Shown piece by piece: positions 19,526 to 29,560 of a stretch of 64,000 nt of DNA. A program made the translations under genes and the position numbers. Every line of letters starts with the position of its first letter. Within the stretch, counting starts at the first letter, position 1. A model generated the notes under the pieces. The model saw only the letters and a list, made by a program, of their open reading frames with translations. It had not been told where the DNA came from and did no database searches. Source of the DNA: Mactra quadrangularis (lineage: Eukaryota; Mollusca; Bivalvia; Venerida; Mactridae); NCBI GenBank assembly GCA_025267735.1, contig CM046303.1, positions 52,903,403 to 52,967,402 on the forward strand, written 5' to 3'.

Positions 19526-21343
19526 ATGTCCGAACTAGAGAATTTAATTAAAGCAGGGGAAAGATTAGGACTCAGTGGTCAGGAGCTCATTAATTTTGTT
19601 GAGAAGCGTGAGGCAGAGACAGAGGCAAGGGCGGAGAGAGAGAGGCGTGAGGCCGAGGCGAGAGAAGAGAGAGCTTATGAGCGTGAGTTGAGAAAGTTGC
19701 AATTAGAGACCGAGATATCGGCTAATAGTGGGTCTGATAAGAGAGTGATTGCAAATAGTGCTAAGTTACCAAAGTTACCTCATTTTGATGAAAAGAGAGA
19801 CAATATGGATGCTTATTTGAGAAGGTTTGAGAGATTTGCTGAAAGTTCTAGGTGGGAGAGAGAGTCATGGGGCCCCAATTTAAGTGCTTTATTACAGGGT
19901 ACAGCTCTGGATGTTTATTCACGGCTCTCCTTTGCCGATTCATTAGATTACGATAAGTTGAAGGCTGCGTTGCTAAATAGATTTAATTTGACCGACGAAG
20001 GGTTTAGGGAAAAATTCAGGTGTTCAAGGCCGGAGCGTGATGAGACATTCCCACAATTTGCTATTAGACTTGAGGGGTATTTAGATTATTGGATGACCCA
20101 AGCCGGGGTCAGTAAAGATTTCGATAGTTTTAAAGACCTTATTTTAAGGGAGCAGTGTATGGAGGCTGCTGATAAATCTCTCCGAGTATTTTTAAGGGAG
20201 TGGAAGTTTGAAACCTTGCAGGAAATGGTTGAGGCTGCTGAGAGGTTTCATATTGCTCATCCAGTTAATAGTAGAAAGTCAGTTGGTGTTAGTAATGTAG
20301 GAAATAGTAGTAGTAGTAGTAGCATTGGTAGTGATAGTGCTAGTTCGAAGTTCGAGTCAAGAGGTAAGTTATGTTATTTTTGTCGTGGAAATCATTTATT
20401 TCGAGACTGTCCAAATAGAAAGAATAATGACTTTGGAGACAGGGGATCTCGTTATGGTCATGGTAATGTGAGAAGGGATAGACAAGCAAGACCTTGGTTC
20501 ATGGGTGAAACCAGAGGTGGACGTAATGAGTTGAATTCTGGTAAACGTGACTTTGGTGGGTTTTGTAGAGAGGAGGATGCTAGATTAGATAAGCGTTGTA
20601 GTGAGGGTGATGATGATTATGTGAAATCGCAATGTGATCCTGAGATACCACTTTTGGGTGGATGTAATGTAAAGACGGATCGGGCTCGGATGCCAACGTC
20701 GAAAGGTAAGTTATTTGGTAATAACGTTCAGGTTCTTAGAGACACTGGGTGTAGTAGCATTGTAGTGAGAGCTGGATTAGTACCCAGGGATAGATTTACA
20801 AGTGAGATTAAGCAGTGTGTGTTGATAGACGGAACAATTAGGAGAGTGCCAGTAGCTAGAGTAGATATTGACAGCAAGTATCTCAAGGGTACTGTGGAAG
20901 CATTGGCCATGAAAAGTCCAATGTATGATTTAATAATAGGTAATATTGAGACAAAGGATGTGATGAGAATGGAATTTGAAGAACCAGGTAAGGGGAAACA
21001 AAATGAAGACCGGAAGGAGAAGCCTGAAATGGTTATGAAGGTAAGTGATACCCAGGAGGTAGTACAAGGACGGACTATTGGGATGCAAGCTGAGGTAAGT
21101 AAGAGGAAAACAGATAGTTTACAGAGGGAGCCAGCGGTGGGATATAGAACTGAGCAGCAAAAGGACATTTCCCAACAGCAGATCAAAGAGATGGTGGGAA
21201 GACGCGAGAAGAGGATCAATGGGGAGAAGAGAACAAACATGCAAATGGGAGGTGAGTTGTTATACAGATATTTCAAGTCTCCAAAAATCAAGGAAGATGA
21301 AAGTAATGATGGATGTGAACGAGCAGTGGCGATTGTACGGTAG
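19526..21343 (+). CDS. gag-pro: Gag-protease polyprotein of LTR retrotransposon
   Basis: 605 residues, uninterrupted, ATG in AAAGAATGTCC context. Order of domains: an E/R-rich coiled coil (about residues 25-64); a retrotransposon capsid (about 80-246) whose second half (204-246, DLILREQ...FLREW...AAERFHIAH) resembles the SCAN domain and the capsid C-terminal domain of Gmr1-like Ty3/gypsy elements; a serine-rich linker; a zinc knuckle C283-X2-C286-X3-H290-X4-C295 (spacing X3, not the commoner X4); a basic RG-rich stretch; and an aspartic protease with active-site DTG at 406-408 and DLIIGN at 468-473. A charged K/E/Q-rich tail follows to the stop. Gag would assemble particles and bind RNA, and the protease would process it. 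A C-terminal extension into reverse transcriptase is missing. A minus-strand frame of 187 codons at 20728-21291 is an antisense shadow. Confidence 0.93.
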   Translation: MSELENLIKAGERLGLSGQELINFVEKREAETEARAERERREAEAREERAYERELRKLQLETEISANSGSDKRVIANSAKLPKLPHFDEKRDNMDAYLRRFERFAESSRWERESWGPNLSALLQGTALDVYSRLSFADSLDYDKLKAALLNRFNLTDEGFREKFRCSRPERDETFPQFAIRLEGYLDYWMTQAGVSKDFDSFKDLILREQCMEAADKSLRVFLREWKFETLQEMVEAAERFHIAHPVNSRKSVGVSNVGNSSSSSSIGSDSASSKFESRGKLCYFCRGNHLFRDCPNRKNNDFGDRGSRYGHGNVRRDRQARPWFMGETRGGRNELNSGKRDFGGFCREEDARLDKRCSEGDDDYVKSQCDPEIPLLGGCNVKTDRARMPTSKGKLFGNNVQVLRDTGCSSIVVRAGLVPRDRFTSEIKQCVLIDGTIRRVPVARVDIDSKYLKGTVEALAMKSPMYDLIIGNIETKDVMRMEFEEPGKGKQNEDRKEKPEMVMKVSDTQEVVQGRTIGMQAEVSKRKTDSLQREPAVGYRTEQQKDISQQQIKEMVGRREKRINGEKRTNMQMGGELLYRYFKSPKIKEDESNDGCERAVAIVR

Positions 21344-21437
21344 AAGATTTCGTTGTAAGTATGAACATTTCGGGAAATAGTGATTTGTGCCTTGTTGTAT
21401 ATAGTTTATAGTCCAATGTAATTTGTATTAAGGAGAT

Positions 21438-21737
21438 GTAGTTGTCACATTAGTGACGTATTTTTGATCGTTTACTTATGTATTTAATGTAGCTGGTGTA
21501 GTTGTCATATTAGTGATGTAGTTTTGGTTGTGTACTAGCGAATTTGATGTAGTTGTCATATTAGTGATGTAGTTTGGGTTGTGTACTTATGTATTTGATG
21601 TTGTTGTCATAGTGGTGACATAGTTTTGATGTGTACTTATGCATTTGGTGTAGTTGTCATATTAGTGATGTAGTGTACTTATGTATTTGATGTAGTCGTT
21701 GTAAAAGTGATGTAGTTTTGATCATGTACTTATGTAG
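21438..21737 (+). repeat. Degenerate ~50-bp tandem repeat in place of pol
   Basis: Six imperfect units built on GTAGTTGTCATATTAGTGATG plus a GTGTACTTATGTATTTGAT half, period about 45-55 bp, lie between the Gag-protease stop and the polypurine tract. The sequence is T/G-rich on the plus strand and free of long frames there. It occupies the place where pol would be in an autonomous relative. Confidence 0.85.
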
Positions 21738-21827
21738 TTTTGTTTTAGATTGTATTAGCTTAGTTTGGGTTTGACTTTCTTTCGTTTTGTTCTTATTATG
21801 ATTGAAAATTATAATTTTCATCTTGGT

Positions 21828-21837
21828 AAGGGGGATA
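21828..21837 (+). promoter_or_regulatory. Polypurine tract
   Basis: AAGGGGGATA ends two bases before the 3' LTR start (21840), the position expected for plus-strand priming. Confidence 0.8.
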
Positions 21838-21839
21838 TT

Positions 21840-23190
21840 TGTCACAAAACTGCCAACGTCTTAATACTTTATAGATAAATTGTGGGATACTCTCATTATT
21901 CTGTCGAGAAACAAGCACCAGGATCACCTGTAAAAATAAATCTGGCATGAATACCAGCCCAGAAACAAACCGTTGCTGTCTTAATTTTCATTTTTATGTT
22001 TTCATTAGTAGTCCCACAATACCATTTACTATTAATTTTACATCTTGGATGCCAGTCACTTTAATGATTTATATCCAAAACAATTGACCCTTTAGATAAA
22101 AGATCTTAGTCCAGGCGTCCTTTGTGGTGTGAAAAGTTCTTGCAAAGGAGGGTCCGTGAGTAGGCATTCATTCTGCAATCCACCATCAGGCAGAACAGAA
22201 CGTTAGTTAGTAGAGTGTCGGTCGAGTGTGAAATTGGGAGAATTTTAGATATATTTGAAAAGGATATTGTGTATTTGGCAACGTAAGTGTTACTACTTTT
22301 ACCTGTCCATAATATAATTTGAGAGCCATCAGTTTTTTTTATGTATTTGGATCTTAATTAATTGTTGTTACATTTTTCTTCAATTAAATGCACTCTGTTT
22401 AACGGATCTTATATTAGGATAACCGTTAGTTAATATTTTTGCCATTTTAATGATGTTACAATATTTGACGAACATTGTAGTTTAATGTTTAATGAGAGTA
22501 CTGTATTCTTTAATCGTTTATGTGCACCAATTATGCGTTCTTTCATTAGGTGTTCGTTTATATGATTCTCTTATCAAATACAAATTGAGTATTCTTTTAC
22601 GCTTTACTCTTTGTTCAGCGAATATGTATTGTAATGATGAGTCGGAGGTTTGTTCTTTGTCAGAGATATTATTTGGAGGTTGTTGGTTTGATTTTAGGTA
22701 GCTTGGAGAGCGGGGAATTGAAGGTTGAGATAAAAGAAAACATCCACGTCGAAAAGCCTTAGAAGATAAAAGTTGGAACTATAAAATGACATTTTGATGC
22801 GAAATCATATAGTTGTTGGCGACTTAATTCATTAGTAAATAATTATAAAGTGACATTTTAATGTGAAATCATTCTATCAAGTAATTCGTGACTTAACTCA
22901 TTAGTAAATAATTAAGTAGATTATAGACCAATCGTCTAGTAATTTCATTTGCTCATCATAAAGAGTGTTGTTTATCAGCTGACATTGTGCATGTTTTTAT
23001 TCTACTTCTTTTATGACCATATTTTTTGTGTATTTCATGATTATTATATAATTATAAATTTGGATTAATTGTTAAATTGACTTTGGTCTTTCTTCCAAAC
23101 AAGTCCCTTAATCTATAGGGCAAATAACCTGCATATGTCCGGAATCTGTATCTATGCTGTATTAGTTTATTTTCTCAGATATCCGTGACA
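21840..23190 (+). repeat. 3' LTR
   Basis: Near-identical to the 5' LTR, with a 26-bp stretch at 22964-22989 missing from the 5' copy. Ends in GTGACA and is followed by the GCTAC target duplication. Confidence 0.93.
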
Positions 23191-23230
23191 GCTACCCGGA
23201 CGGTTGCTGATTTTCCGAACTATTAAAAAA
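23191..23230 (-). mobile_element. 5' head fragment of the interrupted SINE
   Basis: GCTACCCGGACGG continues, in reverse complement, the tRNA-like head of the SINE at 17740-17925. Its outer limit is approximate. Confidence 0.55.
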
Positions 23231-23242
23231 TTAATTGCCTTA

Positions 23243-23462
23243 GGCCACAACAAGTTGATCATATGTTCTACGGATTTTTCTGAAAAAATGGGGCGAGCGA
23301 GCGAAGAAAAAAAATTAAAAAGGCTTTATTCACTTGCTTTATACAGCAGTTTGACCAAATTTTTATGGGCGAGCGAGGAAATAAAAATATTGTTTTTTGT
23401 AAAAACCGTCAAAATTAAGGTGCGAGCGAATCCATAGAACATATTATCAATTTGTTGTGGCC
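23243..23462. mobile_element. PIF/Harbinger-like MITE
   Basis: Inverted ends of about 35 bp begin GGCCACAACAARTTGAT and include ATATGTTCTAYGGATT; both sides are flanked by TTA (23240-23242 and 23463-23465), the 3-bp TWA duplication of PIF/Harbinger. The interior holds GCGAGCGAGCGAAG-like motifs and no transposase. A 77-codon frame at 23204-23437 overlaps the element and is not a gene. Confidence 0.75.
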
Positions 23463-25379
23463 TTAGCTATTGTCAATACAATATAATTAGTAATGGCACG
23501 TAACACAAAATGTGATTCTCTGAACTTAGAGTGTTATTTGCTAAAGTATTACCGAACGTTTTTGCATAAGTGTTATTAGTCAAATTATCACCAAAACCAT
23601 TTCATAAATTATCAACGAGTTTTTACTACAAGTGATGTTACTAGCTTAATTTTCAATGAGTGCAATTTTCTGGAATATTATTGAAAATCATATGCTGAAC
23701 AACCAAGAAGACATATTTGCTAATTGTCTGAGAGAGATAAGATGCCGCACCTAATCTCATTCTATTATAGAAAATTAACATCTAAGCAGCTTACGGTGTT
23801 GAAATAAACTTCTTAATTTAGTTTGATCTTATTCATGGAATCAAATCAAATCTCACTGAAATTGACTGAATACATTTGTTTTGACTTTTGAAGCCTTTTT
23901 AAGATCAAAATATAATACTATGAATAAATTAAACGCCCACGTAAGCAACAAGTTATTACCGTAAAAAGTTATCAAACCTCCCAAATGTTATTGAAATGAT
24001 TTAATCAGTTTGTCTGGTCGGTGAACTTGATTAATGCAGAATAACACTGGAGTCTTGAAATTAAGTGTCTGTTACACGCCTAGAAAATTCGATTTACTGT
24101 CAACATTGGAGTTATTTACAGACCATGGTGACAATTGGCAGAGAATTCAGCTGAATAAATAACATTTTCCTGTCATTCAGTGTTTAAAGAATAGTTTACT
24201 AACCGAAGCTTATATAGCAAATAATTTGTCAGAAAACGCATTTACAAGTGTGTAGTACTTAATTTTAAAAAGCAAAACAAAACATAAAACGGCCGTATAC
24301 CACAGTGTTGAAAAACACAAATTTCACGAGCTAAACTTTTTAAGTTCAGTACTAAAAAAAAACAACGACAAAAAAGCAACAGTCGATATTAAAAATTAAC
24401 CAATTCTTATCCAAAATTACAATAAAACAAAAATTCGAAACCGAATTTAAATTCGAAACATATCTAAACAAATTCCATACTGAACAGCGAAAAACTTAGA
24501 AAATAATTGACTAGGTTTAGATTAAACTCTCACAGCTTGGAAATTGAAATCTATGACAGGCACAATAACATCCTAAGAGGAAACAGACTGTAAATTATGT
24601 TACCAAAACGATGTTGAGTCTGAATATTACTTTTTATTATGTTGCTTTTCCTATAACCATTTAAGAAAGAAACATAAAAATAGTATGGTCGTCTTTAATA
24701 AGATTTAATAGTATACTTTCGTCATCTAATAAAAAGATTATACATAAATTATATCCAGTGTTTCATAATTTATTACTCAAGCATTAAAACTTAGAAGAGA
24801 AAAACTTTCATAACGTTGCTGCTTTGTTCTTTTTTACCCTTTACAAATACTGTCAGACAAGTTGTATATGTATTTATGGCAAAGTGTACATCTTATATAC
24901 AGATATTAGCTATTTATAAAAAGTACTATTTTATCTAGTTTCCATAAACATCACCAGTCAGTATTATCTTTAAAAGTAATGATTATATAAATAAATGAGC
25001 AAAAGCAACACTTTACTAGTTTGGTTTGTAATAAGAAATACATATGTGGCTTTTCGGTCAAGATGCAAATACACGTATAGCTTTTCAGCTTTTTGTGTCC
25101 TAGGTCTAATGAGATACGTACAAATTATCAAAGCTTGCTTTTGTAACAATAGAATAGTAATAAGGCCCAGATTTTCCTGCTTCAATAACACTATACATGT
25201 GTTCATCTTAATCAATATATAACATAAAAACAAGGAAACATGAGTTTAATATATTAAAGCTCCTTTCTCAAGAATAACAATGTCCATTGTCTGCAAAGAA
25301 ATGGGATTTTTGTTAGTAACAAACGTGTTTTTCCCCTTTTAATGAGAGATTAAAATGAATATTTTATAATTATTTCTAT
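23463..25379. other. AT-rich spacer, no supported gene
   Basis: No gene, RNA or repeat could be supported. Two overlapping opposite-strand frames at 24970-25233 have no motif. Confidence 0.45.
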
Positions 25380-26890
25380 TATTGGAATTGAAAGTGAACA
25401 TAGGTTGAAACTGAAAGTAGATTTTGCCAATACTTAAAACACTTACTTAAAATTTTGATCACTATATCATTAAGATGGATTTAAAACATTTCCTTCAAAT
25501 TACATAATAAAACTCCTAAACGATTTTGGATCATATATATATATGCAACGTTATATAATATGAATATAATATGATCTTATATCATGAATCACATTATAGG
25601 AAATCGTCACTTTGTCAAACATACAAGTACTAGTTCACATATTTAGTTAAGAATTTTCTATATTTTCAAAATACCATTCTGTGTCTGTAATTGTGTCAAA
25701 CAATTTAATTCATGACATTTTAAGACATACTGACCTAAAGGTTGCAAAAATATACAATAAAAGTCCCCAAAATTCACTTTAACTGTCTCTACCGTTACAT
25801 ACCGGGTATATTTTTACTACATGAAACACTATCATTAGAAGTTGTATGCCAATTTGCACTAAACTTTTCATTATCAAAACACCACTTTCCAGCTTAAAAA
25901 AATGTTTCCATAAAATTTCGACAGTTTCAGAAAAGTTGATATTTAAGTTGAACTCTGTGAATAAGTAGCTTTAACAAGAAATATGATTTGGTATGCTTAT
26001 TGTGCCTGTTACACATGTTATATTTTAATGACTTCCCGGTTCTATGGCAGATTTTATGTCGGCTGTATATGAATATATCTTTATCTAATTGCTTTAGCCA
26101 TACAAAAGCAAAGAAGACCAGGAAACTAGTACTAGTAAATTAAGAATGATAAATAAATCGCCACCAGTAATTGGAAATCAGATGCCTGAATTTAATATTA
26201 TCACTGATCGCGCAAACGCATTTAGATAGAATTCCCCTAGCACAGTTTATGTTTATGACCACTAATTTCTCAGAAAAGTAGCAGGTCAATTTAATTGTAT
26301 TGTATTCCTAATGTTTTACCATGTCGAATTTTTAATAATAATACATTATATTCTGTATGGAATTACACAATTATTATATATAATTACTCACTATAAATAA
26401 AAGCTGTTATTAAAGATTATGCCACAAAAGTAATCAATGCAAAAAATGAACGTAATAAATAATGATTTAAAAATATTGATCATGGTTTTTGAATGTTGAT
26501 GTATCATTACATTATTGACTTTCAAATAACATTCGGGCAATTGTACCTTAAAATTCTAGTTCCATAAATTTGCATATGGGTTATTTATAATGTAACAAAT
26601 GTTACCAATGACGTCATACGTGCCAATCAAGTTTAACTATTGTAAAAGTGTCTAGTATATTAAGCTAACTACAAAGAAGTCATATTACCAATTACCAATC
26701 GTAAAGCCAACTGTCTTTGACATTAAAACTTTGTCTAGTAGAATTTAGTATTATCTTTAAGTAAGATGTTGATTATGTATCTTGTAGTGTCTCGGTTTTG
26801 ACATTACTTTAAAGACGAATGTATGTTTTATGGCCAAATATTTTCTCAAAAATGATTGCTTCGAACACATGTACAAGTACAAAAAAGGAA
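25380..26890 (+). repeat. Repeat family R, long copy (C1)
   Basis: The first part matches 13330-13735. From about 25980 it is duplicated in tandem by 26930-27930 at an offset of about 1.0 kb. Shared landmarks include TGTTATATTTTRATGACTTCC, ATGAATATATC, CCAGGAAAC, AATTGGAAAT, GATGCCTGA, CGCAAAC.CATT and, near 26609, ATGACGTCATACGTGCCAAT. No coding capacity. Confidence 0.75.
26612..26632 (+). promoter_or_regulatory. CRE-like plus CCAAT motif pair in repeat C1
   Basis: TGACGTCA followed within about ten bases by CCAATCA. Comparable TGACGTCA-CCAATCA pairs occur at about 32324 and 39848 in segments A and B, with a mutated pair at about 27640. The family match suggests shared descent; a promoter role is inference. 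Confidence 0.4.
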
Positions 26891-26929
26891 AAAAAGCTAC
26901 TTAGTTTTCAGAATAGTAATTTATAATTA

Positions 26930-27930
26930 AATGACTCACTTTTTTAGAAATCGACATGTTGCCAAACTGTAACTTAGAAAGCAAAATTAGCTGACTTGCT
27001 TATTGTGTCTTAACTATATGTTATATTTTGATGACTTCCTGGATTGAAGACAGTGTTTATGTCTGCTGTAAATGAATATATCCCCAATTAGTGATTTTAG
27101 TCAGTCAAAAACCTCTGATACCAGGAAACAAGTTCTAAATATTAAGTATGATTTATAAGTCACTATAAGTAATTGGAAATTGGATGCCTGACTTTTATAT
27201 AAACCCTGATTGCGCAAACACATTAAAGCAGAATTCCCTTCATACAATTTATGTTTATGGCTAGAAAAGCTTCTAAGGTAAATTGTTTCTAATTGCATAT
27301 TGTTTATAATGACTTTATCATGTTAAATTTTAAAATTCATTATAAATTATTCTCTGTATGGAATGACACATCATTCATATTACAGGAAGTCCATGACTCA
27401 CTTCATTAAAAACCGTCATTCATAACTATGCCGCAAATTGTTACTTTGTACCTCTTATCTATCCAATTATAACTACGACGTGATAAATAAAGGATATTAT
27501 GTTTTTAAATCAAGTATCTTGTTTTAAAAAATACCAGTATAATAATGACTCTCAAATGGCATTCTGGGAATTCTACCTTAAATTTCTAGTTTCAAAAGAT
27601 TTTCTATGAGTTTGGTTATTTATAATGTAACAAATGTTACTAATTACGTCATACGTGCCAATAAAGTTTCCCTATTGTCAAAGTGTCTAGTATAATAAGC
27701 TGACTTCAATGAAGTCATATAATCAATTACCAATAGTAGAGCCAGCTGTCTTTGACATTAAAACTTCGTCTAGTAGAATTTAGTATTATCTTAGACGTTG
27801 AATATATCTCTTGTTGTGTCTCGGTGTTGACTTTTAATTTAAGATTTAAAATGTATGTTTTATGGCCGTATGTTTTTCTGAACAAATGATTGCTTTGAAT
27901 AAATGTACAATGCTTTTCAAGAGGTTTTGG
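26930..27930 (+). repeat. Repeat family R, tandem copy (C2)
   Basis: Diverged direct duplicate of 25980-26890 in the same order, ending where the truncated LINE begins. The CRE-like core of C1 is mutated here (ATTACGTCATACGTGCCAAT near 27640), while CCAAT and the later GTCTTTGACATTAAAACTT and TCTAGTAGAATTTAGTATTATCTT are kept. Confidence 0.75.
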
Positions 27931-27936
27931 ACATAA

Positions 27937-28959
27937 TTATACAATTTTGAGTTAATAAATAATACATCCCATTCTGTACGTACATTAGATTGCAGTGTTC
28001 CACAAGGTAGTTGTTTGGGTCCGTGGTTATATCTTACTTATGCAGGAACCTTATTCGATGTCCTTCCATTTGATATATCAGTGCATGGTTTTGCTGACGA
28101 CCACACTGCTAATAAAAGATTCTGTCCTAACAATCAGAATGAAGAAGCAAATGCCATTTCTGATCTTGAAGATTGTGCCCTAACAATAAATTCATGGATG
28201 AATGAAAATAAATTGAAAATGAACAACTCAAAGACTGAGTGTATCATGTTTGGAAGCAGAGCACAGTTGAAAAAATGTTTAACCCAGTCAATTAATATTG
28301 CTGGTGAAACTATAAAATCTGTGAAGACCATTCGCTATTTAGGGGCCTTTCTTGATGAAAACTTAAGCTTTAAAGATCACATCAAAACAAAAAGTAAAAC
28401 TGCCATGTACAATTATTTACGTATCAAAAGTATAAGAAAATATCTGGATAAAGATGCAACGGAAACACTAGTCCTATCTTTGGTCATATCCCACATCGAT
28501 TACTGCAATCTGATCTTGTATGGAATTTCAAAATGTGATCTAAGCAAATTTCAGCGAATTCAAAACATGTGTGCAAAACTGGTATTAAGGCTAAAAGAAT
28601 CTGACAGTTCAAAAGATGCTTTGTATTCACTGCACTGGTTACCAGTCAAAGCAAGAATCAACTTTAAAATATGTACTTTCATGTACAACTGTTTTACTGG
28701 AACTGCACCTGCATATCTGACTGAAATTCTGAGAAAGCCTTTATAAAGCAGATCTGGTCTTAGATCTGCAAAATCCAAAGACCTGAATTTTTTGGTTCCA
28801 ACAAATAAGAAAAAAACATTCAGTGACAGAAGCTTTAGTACTGTTGGCCCCATGCTATGGAATAAGCTACCAGATGATATCAAATTATCACCTACTTTGG
28901 ATGTTTTCAAAAAACGATTAAAAACTCACTATTTCTCTAATTTTTATGATCTATTCTAA
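27937..28959 (+). pseudogene. Reverse transcriptase C-terminal part of a non-LTR retrotransposon
   Basis: The open frame starts 5'-truncated inside the reverse transcriptase. SVPQGSCLGP (27994-28023) and the catalytic FADD (28090-28101) are visible, followed by the thumb and C-terminal region typical of jockey/CR1-type elements (WMNENKLKMNNSKTE, IRYLGAFLDENLSFKDHI, HIDYCNLILYGI, LHWLPVKARINFK). A TAA at 28744-28746 interrupts the frame; the same frame then continues with family-like sequence (FSDRSFSTVGPMLWNKLPDD) to a stop at 28957-28959. It lacks the endonuclease and the N-terminal half of the reverse transcriptase, so it is a dead copy. Confidence 0.9.
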
Positions 28960-29560
28960 AATTGACATGGTTAGTAAATGCCTCACCTTACAATTACGGT
29001 AAACATACTAAGTGATTGAGTGAGTGCATTATGACGTGAGAATGAGGATTGCCTCGCTCTCTGTCATTTTTTACCTTGTTTCACAAGACTGCAATGACAA
29101 CCTAAATAAATTGTCCCTTTAAAGGTGATGTTTCGACACCTTTGGGGATGTATTAAGGGCCCTTTAAAGGTGATGTTTCGACACCTTTAGGGAAATGTCT
29201 GGTTAACAGTGGCGTTATGTTACACTGTTCAGGACATGTCCGGTTAACAGTGGCATCGTGTAATACTGTTCAGGACACCAACTTTTAATATGAAATAAAA
29301 ACAAATGTAAAATTAGTGATAAAAATGTAAAATTAAGTAGGATCATGAACTTTGAATGATGCAGGTATAATAAAACGTGTACACTTGCACACTATATTAC
29401 ATCATGTGTGATAAATTTTATTTTGTTTTGTGTTATTGTATATACATTATGTATTTATGGTGGAGGGTTTTTACTTATTAATTTTTTATAATCTATATTT
29501 TTGTACAACGCCATTGAATATGTTATGTAGAAATAGGCGTTTAATCAAATGAAAAAAATT
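28960..29560 (+). mobile_element. 3' UTR of the truncated LINE
   Basis: Continues from the reverse transcriptase to a TACAACGCCATTGAATATG...TAGGCGTTTAATCAAATG ending, resembling 3' ends of invertebrate LINEs. It contains two direct copies of a hairpin AAAGGTG/CACCTTT (29121-29143 and 29166-29188) and two of AACAGTG/CACTGTT (29205-29229 and, imperfect, 29246-29270). Confidence 0.7.

Larger units (their letters stand above)
17926..23190 (+). mobile_element. Complete LTR retrotransposon, Gag-protease only
   Basis: A 5,265-bp element bounded by near-identical LTRs (1,326 and 1,351 bp), with 5'-TGTCAC...GTGACA-3' LTR ends and a perfect GCTAC duplication. A primer binding site candidate and a polypurine tract sit in the expected places. 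The single large ORF encodes a coiled coil, a SCAN/Gmr1-like capsid, a CCHC knuckle and a retropepsin, then stops. Only about 500 bp separate the ORF from the 3' LTR, so reverse transcriptase, RNase H and integrase cannot be present. The LTRs differ by about two substitutions and two indels, so the insertion is young. Mobilisation must have used a pol supplied in trans (inference). Confidence 0.92.

Noticed and set aside
20728..21291. 187-codon minus-strand frame
   Set aside because: Antisense shadow of the Gag-protease frame; it covers the DTG region on the other strand and has no domain.
28134..28910. Minus-strand frames of 65 and 116 codons
   Set aside because: Antisense to the LINE reverse transcriptase frame.
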